DNA of 64,000 bases, taken from contig NZ_JQNK01000009.1 of NCBI RefSeq assembly GCF_000745215.1, positions 434,001 through 498,000 of the forward strand, read 5' to 3'. Under the pieces are notes generated by a model. That model saw only the letters and a list, made by a program, of their open reading frames with translations, made no database searches and was not told the DNA's origin. Numbering within the stretch: position 1 is the first letter of the stretch; each line of letters starts with the position of its first letter. The position numbers and the translations under genes are program-made. This document shows positions 7,740 to 16,783 of this stretch, piece after piece. Source of the stretch: Methylosinus sp. PW1. GTDB taxonomy: Bacteria > Pseudomonadota > Alphaproteobacteria > Rhizobiales > Beijerinckiaceae.

Positions 7740-9650
7740 ATGCTGGAAGGCCTGCGCATCGCCTCGCAACATCGGATCGGCCGCATCATCCTCGGGCTCG
7801 TCATGGGCTTTATCGCGCTGAGCTTCGCGGTGTGGGGCATTGGCGACGTGTTCCGCGGCTTCACCTCCACGCGCCTCGCCAAGGTCGGCGCGGGCGAGAT
7901 TTCGGTCGAGACCTATCGCAGCGCCTATCAGAACGAGCTGCGCCGCCTGCAGCAGCGCGCCCGCCGCGCCATCACCAATGAGGAGGCCCGCCGCTTCGGC
8001 CTCGATCAGCAGGTGCTGCAGCGCATGATCACCGATCTCTCCCTCGACCAGAAGACGAAGGCGCTCGGCCTCGCCATCTCCGAGGACGAGACCTTGCGCC
8101 TCACCCGCGACGAGAATGTCTTCAAGGGGCCGACCGGCAAGTTCGACTCCGACCGCTTCAAGCAGCTCATTCGCGACGCCGGCTATACGGAGCGCAGCTT
8201 CCTCCTCGAGCAGAAGGGAAGCTATCTGCGCAAGGCGCTGACCGATTCCATCGTCTCCGGCCTGGAGCCGCCGCGCCTCGTGCTGGAGGCGCTGCATCGC
8301 TTCCGCAACGAGATTCGCGAGGTCGACTACTTCCTGCTCCCCGCCTCCGCCGTCGGCGAGGTCGCCAAGCCGAGCGAGGAAGAGCTGAAGAAGTATTTCG
8401 CCGATCGCGAGCAGAGCTTCCGCGCCCGCGAATATCGCAAGCTCGCGCTGCTCACCGTGACGCCGGCCTCGCTCGCCGAGCCGCAGAAGGTCGCCGAGGC
8501 CGATGTCCGCAAGCTCTATGACGAGGTGAAGGCCAAGCGCTACGGCACGGCGGAGAAGCGCCATTTGCGCCAGATTCTCTTCGCCTCGAAAGACGAGGCC
8601 GAGAAGGCGCTGGAGCGTCTGAAGAGCGGCCTCGCCTTCGACGCGCTGGCCGGCGAGCGCAAGCTCTCGCAAAAGGACATAGACCTCGGCCTGCTCGAGG
8701 CGCACGACCTCGGCGATAAGCAGATCGCTGAAAAAGTCTTCGGCTCGCGCGAGCCGGGCTTCGTCGGCCCCATTCAAACCGCCTTCGGCGCGGCGATCCT
8801 GCAGGTCGAGAAGATCATCCCCAGCGTCTTCACCCGCAGCTATGAGGAGGCCGCCGAGGAGCTGCGCCGCGAGATCGCGCAGGAGCGCTCGGCGCCGTCC
8901 GTGCGCAAGCTGCATGACGCGATCGAGGATCAGCGCACCGGCGGCAAGACGCTGGCCGAAGCCGCCAAGGCCGCCGGCCTCGAGATCGCGACGATAGAGG
9001 CGGTGGATTCCACCGGCCTCGATCCCGCCGGCAAGAATGTTCCCGCCCTCTTCGGCTCCGAGGATCTGCTGAAGGCGGTGTTCGCCTCCGACGTCGGAGT
9101 GGACAATGACACTGTGCCGACGCGCGACGGCGGCTACGTCTGGTTCGAGATCGCCAAGGTGGAGCCGGCGCGCCAGCGCAGCTTCGACGAGGTGAAGGAA
9201 GCCGTCGAGACCGCTCTGCGCGGCGAGAAGCAGCAGAAGGCGCTGACCGAGCGCGCCGAGGCGCTGACCGCGGAGCTGCGCGGCGGCAAGGCGATAGAGG
9301 ACGTCGCCAAGGGCGCCGGCGCCGAGGTCCGCCATGTGAGCGATGTGAAGCGCGCGCCGCATCCCGAGCTGTCGACCGCGGCCATCGTCGCCATTTTCGA
9401 CGCGCCGCCCAAGGGCGCCGGCTCCGCCGCGGTCGATGGCGGACGCCTCGTCTTCGAGGTGAAGGGCGCGTCGACGCCGGCCTATGATCCCGCCTCCCTC
9501 GAGGCCAAGGCGGCGATCGACCAGCTGCGGCCGGCCTTCACCAATGATATTCTCGAGCAATATGTCGGCGCGCTCGAGAAGGTCTTCAACGTCTCGATCA
9601 ACGAGCGTGCGTTGCAGGCGGCGACCGGCGGCGCGGAACAGAGCCAGTGA
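7740..9650 (+). CDS. ppiD: PpiD-like periplasmic folding chaperone / peptidyl-prolyl isomerase
   Basis: An inner-membrane-anchored chaperone of the SurA/PpiD group, 636 residues, start ATG at 7740. A cytoplasmic tip of about 15 residues is followed by one transmembrane helix (residues 15-35, IGRIILGLVMGFIALSFAV). Then come the SurA-N-like helical domain with its chaperone-type QQVLQRMITDLSLDQ segment, a parvulin (PPIC) domain at about residues 260-370 (KRHLRQILFASKDEAEKAL... FGAAILQVEKI), and a long C-terminal helical domain. It handles newly exported proteins at the Sec translocon. Its stop overlaps the trpE start by 4 bp, an arrangement I regard as conserved in alphaproteobacteria. Confidence 0.9.
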   Translation: MLEGLRIASQHRIGRIILGLVMGFIALSFAVWGIGDVFRGFTSTRLAKVGAGEISVETYRSAYQNELRRLQQRARRAITNEEARRFGLDQQVLQRMITDLSLDQKTKALGLAISEDETLRLTRDENVFKGPTGKFDSDRFKQLIRDAGYTERSFLLEQKGSYLRKALTDSIVSGLEPPRLVLEALHRFRNEIREVDYFLLPASAVGEVAKPSEEELKKYFADREQSFRAREYRKLALLTVTPASLAEPQKVAEADVRKLYDEVKAKRYGTAEKRHLRQILFASKDEAEKALERLKSGLAFDALAGERKLSQKDIDLGLLEAHDLGDKQIAEKVFGSREPGFVGPIQTAFGAAILQVEKIIPSVFTRSYEEAAEELRREIAQERSAPSVRKLHDAIEDQRTGGKTLAEAAKAAGLEIATIEAVDSTGLDPAGKNVPALFGSEDLLKAVFASDVGVDNDTVPTRDGGYVWFEIAKVEPARQRSFDEVKEAVETALRGEKQQKALTERAEALTAELRGGKAIEDVAKGAGAEVRHVSDVKRAPHPELSTAAIVAIFDAPPKGAGSAAVDGGRLVFEVKGASTPAYDPASLEAKAAIDQLRPAFTNDILEQYVGALEKVFNVSINERALQAATGGAEQSQ

Positions 9651-11173
9651 GCGCATTGTCGGAACCTTCGTTCGACGAATTCGCCGCCGCCTATGAGGCG
9701 GGCCGCGCGTCGCTGGCGGCGACGCGGCTCGTCGCCGACCTCGAGACGCCGGTCGCGGCCTATCTGAAGCTGACGCGCGCGCGGACGGCCAATGTCTTCC
9801 TGCTGGAATCGGTGGAGGGCGGCGCCGCGCGCGGACGCTATTCGATGATCGGGCTCGATCCCGACATCGTCTTCCGCATCCATGGCGAGACAGCCGAGAT
9901 CAACCGCCGCGCGCTGCGCGACGCGAATGCTTTCGAGCCCTGCGCGAAGCCGCCGCTCGACGCGCTGCGCGAGCTGCTCGCCGAATCCGCGATCGACGAG
10001 GTCGCGCATCTGCCGCCCATGGCCGCGGGCGTGTTCGGCTATCTCGGCTATGACACTGTGCGGCTGATGGAGCGCCTCGCCCCGGCCAAGGACGACAAGA
10101 TCGGCGCGCCCGACGCGATATTGCTGCGGCCGACCGTCATGGTCGTCTTCGACAATGTGCGCGACGAGATCATCGTGGTGACGCCCGCCCGCCCCGCGGC
10201 CGGCGTTTCCGCAAAGGCCGCCTATGAGGCGGCGCTCGCGCGGCTCGACTCGGTGGTCACGACCTTGGAGGCGCCGCTCGAGCAGCGCGAGGCGGAGGCC
10301 GATCCGCATCTTCTCGCCGAGGAGCCGGTCTCCAACACGGCGCCCGGGCGTTTCCTGGAAATGGTCGAGCGCGCCAAGGATTACATTCGCGCCGGCGATA
10401 TTTTCCAGGTCGTGCTGTCGCAGCGCTTCACCGCGCCCTTCGCTTTGCCCGCCTTCGCGCTCTATCGCGCGTTGCGCCGCGTCAATCCGGCGCCCTTTCT
10501 CTGCTTTCTCAATTTCGGCGATTTCCAGATCGTCTGCTCCTCGCCGGAGATTCTGGTGCGCGTCGCCGAAGGCAAGGTGACGATCCGCCCCATCGCCGGC
10601 ACGCGCTGGCGCAGCGCCGTGAAGGCGGAGGACGAGCGCCTCGCCGCCGAGCTTCTCGCCGATGAGAAAGAGCGCGCCGAGCATTTGATGCTGCTCGATC
10701 TCGGACGCAATGACGTCGGCCGCGTGGCCGCGACGGGAAGCGTGCGCGTAACCGACAGCTTCACCATAGAGCGCTACAGCCATGTGATGCACATCGTCTC
10801 CAATGTCGAAGGCTCGCTCGATCCCGCGCGCGACTGCATAGACGCGCTCGCCGCCGGCTTTCCGGCCGGCACGGTCTCCGGCGCGCCCAAGGTGCGCGCC
10901 ATGGAGATCATCGACGAATTGGAGACCGACAAGCGCGGCATCTATGGCGGCTGCATCGGCTATTTCGGCGCCGGCGGGCAGATGGACACTTGCATCGTGC
11001 TGCGCACGGCGATCGTGAAAGACGGCAAGATGCATGTGCAGGCGGGCGCCGGCGTCGTCTATGACAGCGACCCCGATTACGAGCATCGCGAGACGGTGAA
11101 CAAGTCCAAGGCGCTGTTCCGCGCCGCGGAGGAAGCCGTGCGCTTCGCGACGCGCGCGCGGCGCGGGCAGTAG
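9647..11173 (+). CDS. trpE: Anthranilate synthase component I
   Basis: Forms anthranilate from chorismate with ammonia supplied by TrpG; first step of tryptophan synthesis. 508 residues from a GTG start that overlaps the ppiD stop by four bases (GTGA). The chorismate-binding domain shows IFQVVLSQRF, the GTRWRSA region, LLADEKERAEHLMLLDLGRND, AGFPAGTVSGAPKVRA and the C-terminal QAGAGVVYDSDPDYE. It is a free-standing TrpE, not the TrpE-TrpG fusion found in some rhizobia. The TrpG subunit is encoded 3 kb downstream. Because of the overlap with ppiD there is no space for a leader-peptide attenuator. Confidence 0.96.
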   Translation: MSALSEPSFDEFAAAYEAGRASLAATRLVADLETPVAAYLKLTRARTANVFLLESVEGGAARGRYSMIGLDPDIVFRIHGETAEINRRALRDANAFEPCAKPPLDALRELLAESAIDEVAHLPPMAAGVFGYLGYDTVRLMERLAPAKDDKIGAPDAILLRPTVMVVFDNVRDEIIVVTPARPAAGVSAKAAYEAALARLDSVVTTLEAPLEQREAEADPHLLAEEPVSNTAPGRFLEMVERAKDYIRAGDIFQVVLSQRFTAPFALPAFALYRALRRVNPAPFLCFLNFGDFQIVCSSPEILVRVAEGKVTIRPIAGTRWRSAVKAEDERLAAELLADEKERAEHLMLLDLGRNDVGRVAATGSVRVTDSFTIERYSHVMHIVSNVEGSLDPARDCIDALAAGFPAGTVSGAPKVRAMEIIDELETDKRGIYGGCIGYFGAGGQMDTCIVLRTAIVKDGKMHVQAGAGVVYDSDPDYEHRETVNKSKALFRAAEEAVRFATRARRGQ

Positions 11174-11261
11174 AGCGCAAGTCGGTAATCCATTGGCCTT
11201 TGGCTTCCAGATCGTGACGATGCCGATGTTGAAACAGAGACGCTCACAGACAAGGGCGTTC

Positions 11262-11457
11262 CCTTCTCCCACTTGTGGGAGAAGGTGGCCCGGCCATAGG
11301 GCGTCCGACAGGACGCCCGTCGCAAGCGACGGGCTTTTGGCCGGGTCGGATGAGGGCTCACGGCGCGTGGCAAATGCTTCGATCTCGCGGCCGCGGCGCC
11401 GGCCCTCATCCGACCTCGCTTCGCGAGGCCACCTTCTCCCGCCAAGCGGGAGAAGGA
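11262..11457 (+). repeat. Dispersed palindromic repeat, family A, copy 1
   Basis: A roughly 195-bp element between trpE and the next gene. Its ends are inverted: CCTTCTCCCACTTGTGGGAG near 11262 answers CCCGCCAAGCGGGAGAAGG near 11439-11457. Inside, GGCCGGGTCGGATGAGGGC (11339-11357) is answered by GCCCTCATCCGACC (11403-11416), and there are further short hairpins (GCGTCC-GACA-GGACGC; CGTCGCAAGCGACG). A near-identical copy lies at 43314-43524. The 11174-11500 gap contains no other gene that I can see. Confidence 0.85.
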
Positions 11458-11500
11458 GACGCGCGTCGAGAGTCCGGATTCACCGCCAGCGAGGCTCAGA

Positions 11501-12064
11501 GTGACCGAGCATACGCTCTATGAGGAGGCGGACGACCCTCACCGGCCGATCCGCCTCGGCGACGCCGGCGCGGCGGGCCAGTCGGCGCGCTGGGGCCACA
11601 TGCTCACGCTGTTCATGCGCGTCATGGCGCTGTTCTGGCTGCTGCAGGGCGTGATGCAATGGGTCATCGTGCTCACCGCCAGCAAGCCCATATTCGACGA
11701 GGCGCCGACCAACGCCGCCATCGCCGTCGTGTTCTTCGCCGTGCTCGATCTCGTCGCCGGCGTCGGGCTTTGGCTGGCGACGCCCTGGGGCGGCGTGCTG
11801 TGGCTGCTCATCGCCGGCGCGCAAATCTTCGTGACCTTGAGCGTGCCGGGGTTTTTCGCAGGCGGCTATTGGCTCATCGCCCTCGATCTCGCGCTCATCG
11901 GCCTCTATTTCTTCCTCACCTTCGAGGCCGGCCGCGATTATGAGGCGCAACGCCTGCGCGAAAAGCGCCGCAGGCGGCGCGGTCCCGAGGCCGAGGCCAC
12001 GGACGGCCGCTTCAGCCGCCTGCAACGGCAGGCGCGCGCGCTTCTCGCCCGGTTCGGCCGGTAA
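11501..12064 (+). CDS. Small inner-membrane protein, DUF6163-like, upstream of ldtR
   Basis: A 187-residue integral membrane protein starting at GTG (11501). Four hydrophobic segments are visible, at about residues 28-55, 65-87, 93-112 and 118-138 (WLLQGVMQWVIVL; AVVFFAVLDLVAGVGLWLA; GVLWLLIAGAQIFVTL; LIALDLALIGLYFFLTF). A basic cytoplasmic tail follows, with a KRRRRR cluster. In Rhizobiales a protein of this type commonly sits next to the LdtR regulator gene, which is the case here (208 bp upstream). Function unknown; a link to cell-envelope homeostasis is inferred from that neighbour only. Confidence 0.7.
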   Translation: MTEHTLYEEADDPHRPIRLGDAGAAGQSARWGHMLTLFMRVMALFWLLQGVMQWVIVLTASKPIFDEAPTNAAIAVVFFAVLDLVAGVGLWLATPWGGVLWLLIAGAQIFVTLSVPGFFAGGYWLIALDLALIGLYFFLTFEAGRDYEAQRLREKRRRRRGPEAEATDGRFSRLQRQARALLARFGR

Positions 12065-12272
12065 GGCGCGCGGCGCACGTCCACGACACGGCTAATACAA
12101 TTCTAACGACTTGATTCACCACCCATTTACCGCATCGACGGTAGTGGAGGTAAACGACGGATTCAGGCTGTTGTTTAAAGCGGTCTTCATTCGCGGCGGA
12201 TAGGTTCTGGTCCATCGAGACACGGACCGGACTTTCCAATATCCGGCGCAATAAACGAGACGGAGCTTGTTC

Positions 12273-12785
12273 ATGAATACGGCGTCGAAGACCGAGGCGG
12301 CGCAGGTCCGCTCAGAGAAGATCAACGAAATTCGTCCGATCTATCTCGAATCCCTCACGCTGGTGGAGCGTCTGCATCGCCGCCTGCTCGATGTCATCAA
12401 GGACGAGTTCGACCGCCGCAATCGCGGCGACGTCAATTCCGTGCAGGCGCTGCTGCTCTACAATATCGGCGACAAGGAGCTCACCGCGAGCGAGCTGCGC
12501 ACGCGCGGCTATTATCTCGGCTCCAACGTCTCCTACAATGTCAAGAAGCTCGTCGAGATGGGCTACCTCCACCACGCCCGCTCGCGCGTCGATCGCCGCT
12601 CCGTGCGCATCAGCCTCACGCCCAAGGGCAAGGAGGTTCATGATATCGTCGCAGCCCTCTACGAGAAGCATGCGACCACGGTGGAGCAGATCGGCGGCGT
12701 CTCCACCGCCGAGTTCCGCACCGTCAACACCGCGCTGACGCGCCTCGAGCGCTTCTGGACGGATCAGATTCGCTATCGCCTCTGA
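12273..12785 (+). CDS. ldtR: MarR-family transcriptional regulator, LdtR type
   Basis: A 170-residue winged-helix regulator. The ATG at 12273 follows GGAG at 12262-12265; an in-frame TTG at 12267 is the less likely start. The MarR core spans about residues 25-145: the recognition region ELTASELRTRGYYLGSNVSYNVKKLVEMGYLHH and the wing RSRVDRRSVRISLTPKG. The exact wording GYYLGSNVSYNVKKLVE is characteristic of LdtR, known in Liberibacter and Sinorhizobium as regulator of an L,D-transpeptidase gene and osmotic-stress tolerance. No transpeptidase gene is seen nearby. The 208-bp upstream gap is AT-rich (CTAATACAATTCTAACG at 12093) and probably contains its promoter. Confidence 0.85.
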   Translation: MNTASKTEAAQVRSEKINEIRPIYLESLTLVERLHRRLLDVIKDEFDRRNRGDVNSVQALLLYNIGDKELTASELRTRGYYLGSNVSYNVKKLVEMGYLHHARSRVDRRSVRISLTPKGKEVHDIVAALYEKHATTVEQIGGVSTAEFRTVNTALTRLERFWTDQIRYRL

Positions 12786-12816
12786 CGCTTCCTCCCAGAC
12801 TTTCTCCGCTCCACTC

Positions 12817-12855
12817 GGGCGATCTTCGCTTCACGCGTCGATCGCCCTTTTTCTT
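12817..12855 (+). terminator. Rho-independent terminator after ldtR
   Basis: Eight-base stem GGGCGATC (12817-12824) and GATCGCCC (12840-12847) around a 15-base loop, followed by TTTTTCTT. It lies 32 bp past the ldtR stop, so ldtR transcription probably ends here and the protease gene has its own promoter. Confidence 0.8.
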
Positions 12856-12945
12856 GGCCGCCTATCACGGATTCCTGGCGGAATGTCGCGGATTTCTGCT
12901 ATGAGAAATCGTCGCGGACGTCACGTCGATAGAGAGGCCTCTTCC

Positions 12946-14037
12946 ATGCGCTGGTCGCTCACGCTCGGCTCGTTCAAGGGCACGGCCGTCCGCATTCACA
13001 TCACTTTTCTGCTGCTGCTCGCCTGGATCGGCTTTTCCGCCTATCGCAGCGGCGGCGCGCAGGCGGCGCGCGACAGCGTGATCTTCATCACACTCATCTT
13101 CGCCTGCGTCGTGCTGCATGAGTTCGGCCATATTCTGATGGCGCGGCGCTTCGGCATTCTCTCGACCGAGGTCACGCTGCTGCCGATCGGCGGCGTCGCC
13201 AATCTCGACCATATGCCGGAAAAGCCCTCTCAGGAGCTGCTGGTCGCGCTCGCGGGGCCGGCGGTCAACATCGTCATCGCCACAGTGCTGTTCGTCGCGC
13301 TCGGCGCTTTCCAGCCGGAGACGCTGGCGCAGCTCGACGATCCGCATCTCAATGTCCTCGCGCGTCTCGCCGCCGCCAATCTGTTTCTGGCGCTGTTCAA
13401 CATGATCCCGGCCTTCCCCATGGACGGCGGCCGTGTGCTGCGCGCCGCGCTCGCAATGTGGCTGCCGCGCGGAAAGGCGACGCGCATCGCCGCCTCCATC
13501 GGCCAAGGCTTCGCCTTCGCGCTCGGGTTCTTGGGGCTGTTCGGCAATCCCATGCTCGTCTTCATCGCCATTTTCGTCTACATCGCCGCCAGCGGCGAGG
13601 CGCAGATGACGGTCGCGAGCGAGGCCGCGCGCGGCCTCTCCGTCGCCGACGCCATGGAGACCCGCATCGCCGCCATCGGCTGGGGCGCCGATCTCGGCGA
13701 GGCGGTCGAGACTCTGCTCGCCACCTCGCAGGACCAGTTTCCGGTGGTCGCGGCGGACGGCCACTTCATGGGCCTGCTCGACCGCTCGGACATAATCGAG
13801 GCGCTGAAGGCCGACGACCGCAGCGCGCCGATCGCCCCCCATGTGCAGCGCGACGCCCCCACCGTGAGCGCGGCCGCGCCGCTCGATGAGACGATCGAAA
13901 AATTCGCCGGCGCCTCGGCCATGGGCGTGCTGGGCGCCGATGGCGCGCTGGTCGGTCTGCTGACGCGCCAGAGCATCGGCGAGATCATGCTGATCGCCAA
14001 TCTGCGGCCGGACTGGCGGCTGGGCCGGCGCGGCTAG
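12946..14037 (+). CDS. Site-2 protease family (M50) membrane metalloprotease with CBS domains
   Basis: A 363-residue intramembrane zinc protease of the SpoIVFB/S2P type. The ATG at 12946 is preceded by AGAGAGG at 12931-12937; more upstream in-frame starts lack this. The zinc motif HEFGH is in transmembrane helix 2 (VVLHEFGHILMARRFGI). The second motif, NMIPAFPMDGGR, supplies the Asp ligand. Six or so hydrophobic helices end near residue 225. Two CBS motifs follow (VADAMETRIAAI... and the segment ending GLLTRQSIGEIM), likely binding an adenosyl ligand to gate activity. Substrate unknown; the location between ldtR and trpG does not define it. Confidence 0.9.
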   Translation: MRWSLTLGSFKGTAVRIHITFLLLLAWIGFSAYRSGGAQAARDSVIFITLIFACVVLHEFGHILMARRFGILSTEVTLLPIGGVANLDHMPEKPSQELLVALAGPAVNIVIATVLFVALGAFQPETLAQLDDPHLNVLARLAAANLFLALFNMIPAFPMDGGRVLRAALAMWLPRGKATRIAASIGQGFAFALGFLGLFGNPMLVFIAIFVYIAASGEAQMTVASEAARGLSVADAMETRIAAIGWGADLGEAVETLLATSQDQFPVVAADGHFMGLLDRSDIIEALKADDRSAPIAPHVQRDAPTVSAAAPLDETIEKFAGASAMGVLGADGALVGLLTRQSIGEIMLIANLRPDWRLGRRG

Positions 14038-14157
14038 AGGAGCCGGCTCCCCGGCCGAGCGGCGCGAATGAATTGACTTGAGCGGCCGAAGAGCCGAAAA
14101 AATCGAGCCGCGGTGGGAGAGCAAGCCCGCGCCGCCGAGAACCGGACCCAAGCGCGA

Positions 14158-14769
14158 ATGACAAAAGTCACGCTCATCGACAATTACGACAGCTTCACCT
14201 TCAACCTCGTGCATTATTTCGGCTCGCTCGGGGCCGAGGTGACGGTCAAGCGAAACGATGCGGTCTCGGTCGCCGAAGTGCTCGCCGCCGGCCCGGAGGC
14301 CATCGTGCTCTCGCCCGGCCCCTGCACGCCCAAGGAGGCGGGCATCTGCCTCGATCTCATCGCCGCGGCCTGGGCGACGATTCCGATTTTCGGCGTCTGC
14401 CTCGGCCATCAATCCATCGGCCTGTCCTTCGGCGGCGATGTGATCCGCGCGCCCCTGCCCGTCCACGGCAAGATGGCGACGATCCTGCACAAGGGCGAGA
14501 CGATCTTTCGCGGTATAGAGGGGCCGTTCCAGGCGACGCGCTATCACTCGCTGATCGTCGCGCGCGAGACCTTGCCCGCCTGCCTGCGCGTCACCGCCGA
14601 GACGCCGGATGGGCTCATCATGGGCCTCTCGCATGAGAGCGCGCCCGTGCATGGCGTGCAATTCCACCCCGAGAGCATCACCTCGGAGCACGGGCACAAG
14701 ATTTTGCGCAATTTCCTCGATCTCGCGCAGGAATGGAACGCGACGCGCCGCCCCGCCAAAGTCGCGTGA
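14158..14769 (+). CDS. trpG: Anthranilate synthase component II (glutamine amidotransferase)
   Basis: Provides ammonia from glutamine to TrpE. 203 residues from the ATG at 14158 (TKVTLIDNYDSFTFN, the classic TrpG opening). Class I amidotransferase triad: nucleophile Cys in GVCLGHQSIG, and His and Glu in VQFHPESITSEHG. It may also serve PabB in folate synthesis, as dual-use TrpG proteins do; the sequence alone cannot say. Downstream, a family B palindrome fills the 88 bp before trpD. Confidence 0.95.
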   Translation: MTKVTLIDNYDSFTFNLVHYFGSLGAEVTVKRNDAVSVAEVLAAGPEAIVLSPGPCTPKEAGICLDLIAAAWATIPIFGVCLGHQSIGLSFGGDVIRAPLPVHGKMATILHKGETIFRGIEGPFQATRYHSLIVARETLPACLRVTAETPDGLIMGLSHESAPVHGVQFHPESITSEHGHKILRNFLDLAQEWNATRRPAKVA

Positions 14770-14775
14770 ATCGCT

Positions 14776-14833
14776 GCGAGCCTGAAGGCTCGCGGTCCAG
14801 AGCCCGCCTTGGACCGCGAGCCTTCGGGCTCGC
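14776..14833 (+). repeat. Nested palindromic repeat (REPIN-like), family B, copy 1
   Basis: GCGAGCCTGAAGGCTCGC (itself a palindrome) plus GGTCCA, an 11-base centre, then TGGACC plus GCGAGCCTTCGGGCTCGC. The whole folds into one long hairpin and each half folds separately. Other copies: 54429-54486, 61394-61457 and a half unit at 57702-57719. It sits in the trpG-trpD gap and could act as a partial terminator or mRNA stabiliser. Confidence 0.9.
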
Positions 14834-14857
14834 ATCCTTCAACCGAGATTTTCGGCC

Positions 14858-15871
14858 GTGACCGACCTCAAGCCCTATCTCGCATCCCTCGCCGCCGGCG
14901 CGACGCTCTCCCGGCAGGAGGCGCGCGCGGCGATCTCCATTGTGCTCGAAGGCGGCGCGACGCCGGCGCAGCTCGGCGCCTTTCTGATGGGCCTGCGCCA
15001 GCGCGGCGAGACGGTGGAGGAAATCATCGGCGCGGCGGAGGCCATGCGCGCGGCGATGGCGCCGGTCGCGGGCGCAACGGATGCGATCGACATTGTCGGA
15101 ACCGGCGGCGACGGCGCCGGAACCTATAATGTCTCCACTCTGGCGGCGATCATCGTGGCCGGCTGCGGCGTGCGCGTCGCCAAGCATGGCGGAAGGGCCG
15201 CCTCCTCGCGCTCCGGCGCCAGCGACGTTCTGGCGGAACTCGGCGTCAAGGTCGGCGGCGCGCCCGAGCACGCCGAATTTTGCCTCGCGGAAACAGGCAT
15301 TTGCTTCATGGCGGCGGCGACACATCACCCCGCCATGCGCCACGCCGCGCCGGTGCGCGGAGAGCTCGGCCTGCGCACGATCTTCAATCTGCTCGGCCCG
15401 CTGTGCAATCCGGCGCGGGTGGAGAAGCAGCTGCTCGGCGTCTCCTCGCGCGCGCTGCTGGAGCCGCTGGCGCGCGTCTTGGCGGAACTGGGCGCAAAGC
15501 GCGTCTGGCTCGTCCATGGCGAGGACGGGCTCGACGAATTGACGACGACCGCGCCCTCTCATGTCGTCGCGCTCGAGGACGGCGCCGTCAGAAGCTTCAC
15601 GGTGACGCCGGAGGAAGCAGGCTTGACGCGCGCTGAGCCGCAAGCGCTCGTCGGCGGCGATCCCGCCCATAACGCCCGCGCGCTGCGGGCCGTGCTCGCG
15701 GGGGCGCGCGACGCCTATCGCGACATCGCCGCGCTCAACGCCGCGGCGGCGCTGGTAGTGGCGGGAGCGGCGGCCGATCTTCGCGAAGGCGCAAATCTCG
15801 CCGCGCGGGCGCTGGACAGCGGCGCTGCACAGGCAAAGCTCGAGGCGCTCATTCGCGTCTCCAATGCGTGA
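14858..15871 (+). CDS. trpD: Anthranilate phosphoribosyltransferase
   Basis: Transfers phosphoribose from PRPP to anthranilate, the second tryptophan step. 337 residues starting at GTG (14858), giving TDLKPYLASLAAG. Family signatures: GTGGDGAGTYNVST (PRPP pyrophosphate loop), KHGGRAASSRSGASDVLAEL (anthranilate/metal site), FNLLGPLCNPA, and the acidic pair in VHGEDGLDEL. Separated from trpC by about 87 bp containing no gene. Confidence 0.97.
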   Translation: MTDLKPYLASLAAGATLSRQEARAAISIVLEGGATPAQLGAFLMGLRQRGETVEEIIGAAEAMRAAMAPVAGATDAIDIVGTGGDGAGTYNVSTLAAIIVAGCGVRVAKHGGRAASSRSGASDVLAELGVKVGGAPEHAEFCLAETGICFMAAATHHPAMRHAAPVRGELGLRTIFNLLGPLCNPARVEKQLLGVSSRALLEPLARVLAELGAKRVWLVHGEDGLDELTTTAPSHVVALEDGAVRSFTVTPEEAGLTRAEPQALVGGDPAHNARALRAVLAGARDAYRDIAALNAAAALVVAGAAADLREGANLAARALDSGAAQAKLEALIRVSNA

Positions 15872-15958
15872 GCGCGCCGCGCTGGCGGGAAATGCTTCGT
15901 GTCCTTCGCGTCTTCGTGGTAGAAAACCTCTCGAAATGCGCGAAGGACCCGAAGCGGC

Positions 15959-16783
15959 ATGACCGACATTCTCAGCAAGATCGAAGCCTATAAGCGGACC
16001 GAGATCAACGACGCCAAGGTGCGCATGCCGCTGGCGACGCTCGAGCGCAATGTGCGCGATCATGATCCGCCGCGCGGCTTCGTCCATGCGATCGAGGCCA
16101 AGCTCGCCGAAGGCCGCATCGCGCTGATCGCGGAAATCAAGAAAGCGAGCCCATCCAAGGGCGTGCTGCGCCATGATTTCGATCCGCCGGCGCTGGCGCG
16201 CGCCTATGAGGCCGGCGGCGCCGCCTGCCTCTCCGTGCTAACCGACGGCCCCTCTTTCCAGGGCAAGCTCGAGGATCTCGAGGCCGCGCGCAAGGCCGCC
16301 AATCTGCCGGCGATTCGCAAGGATTTCCTCTACGACCCCTATCAGGTGTTCGAGGCGCGCGCCCATGGCGCCGATTGCATTTTGATCATCATGGCCGCCG
16401 TTTCCGACGAGGAGGCCCTGCGCCTCAACACAACAGCGCATGATCTGCGCATGGACGTTCTCGTCGAGGTCCACAATGAGGAGGAGCTCGACCGCGCGCT
16501 GGCGCTGGAGACGCGGCTCATCGGCGTGAACAATCGCAATCTGCATACATTCGACGTCACGCTGGAGACGACCGAGCGGCTCGTCGAGCGCATTCCCAAG
16601 GATAGGATCATCGTCGCCGAGAGCGGCATAACGAGCCATGAGGATTGCCTGCGGCTCGAGAAGGCCGGCGTCTTCACCTTCCTCGTCGGCGAGAGCCTCA
16701 TTCGCAAGGACGATGTGACGACGGCGACGCGCGAGCTGCTGCATGGCTCGGTCAAGGGCGACCACAGGCGGGCGCGCGCATAG
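15959..16783 (+). CDS. trpC: Indole-3-glycerol phosphate synthase
   Basis: Closes the indole ring from carboxyphenylamino-deoxyribulose phosphate. 274 residues, TIM barrel. Signatures: [14 protein letters not shown] (catalytic Lys and substrate loop), [28 protein letters not shown] (catalytic Lys), [30 protein letters not shown]. It is not fused to TrpF; no trpF, trpA or trpB is present in this window. Its TAG is immediately followed by the moaC ATG, so the molybdopterin genes are in the same transcript. Confidence 0.97.
   Translation: MTDILSKIEAYKRTEINDAKVRMPLATLERNVRDHDPPRGFVHAIEAKLAEGRIALIAEIKKASPSKGVLRHDFDPPALARAYEAGGAACLSVLTDGPSFQGKLEDLEAARKAANLPAIRKDFLYDPYQVFEARAHGADCILIIMAAVSDEEALRLNTTAHDLRMDVLVEVHNEEELDRALALETRLIGVNNRNLHTFDVTLETTERLVERIPKDRIIVAESGITSHEDCLRLEKAGVFTFLVGESLIRKDDVTTATRELLHGSVKGDHRRARA

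Noticed and set aside
7692..9656. 654-codon open frame opposite ppiD
   Set aside because: Complementary-strand artefact of a codon-biased gene; no ribosome-binding site or conserved motif.
9620..9700. Tryptophan attenuator before trpE
   Set aside because: trpE overlaps ppiD by four bases, leaving no leader; no Trp-rich leader peptide is seen.
11262..11457. CRISPR-like array
   Set aside because: The repeats are palindromic, isolated and tens of kilobases apart, not regularly spaced short repeats with spacers.
12267..12272. TTG as the ldtR start
   Set aside because: The ATG six bases later has the better distance to GGAG and matches the usual MNT-type start.
12865..14835. 656-codon minus-strand frame opposite the site-2 protease and trpG
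   Set aside because: It spans two conserved genes and an intergenic gap on the other strand; composition is typical of shadow frames.
14809..14850. Short peptides beginning MDREPSGS near trpD and again near 54462
   Set aside because: These are translations of the family B palindrome, not gene starts; the true starts (14858 and 54507) have proper context or conserved N-termini.
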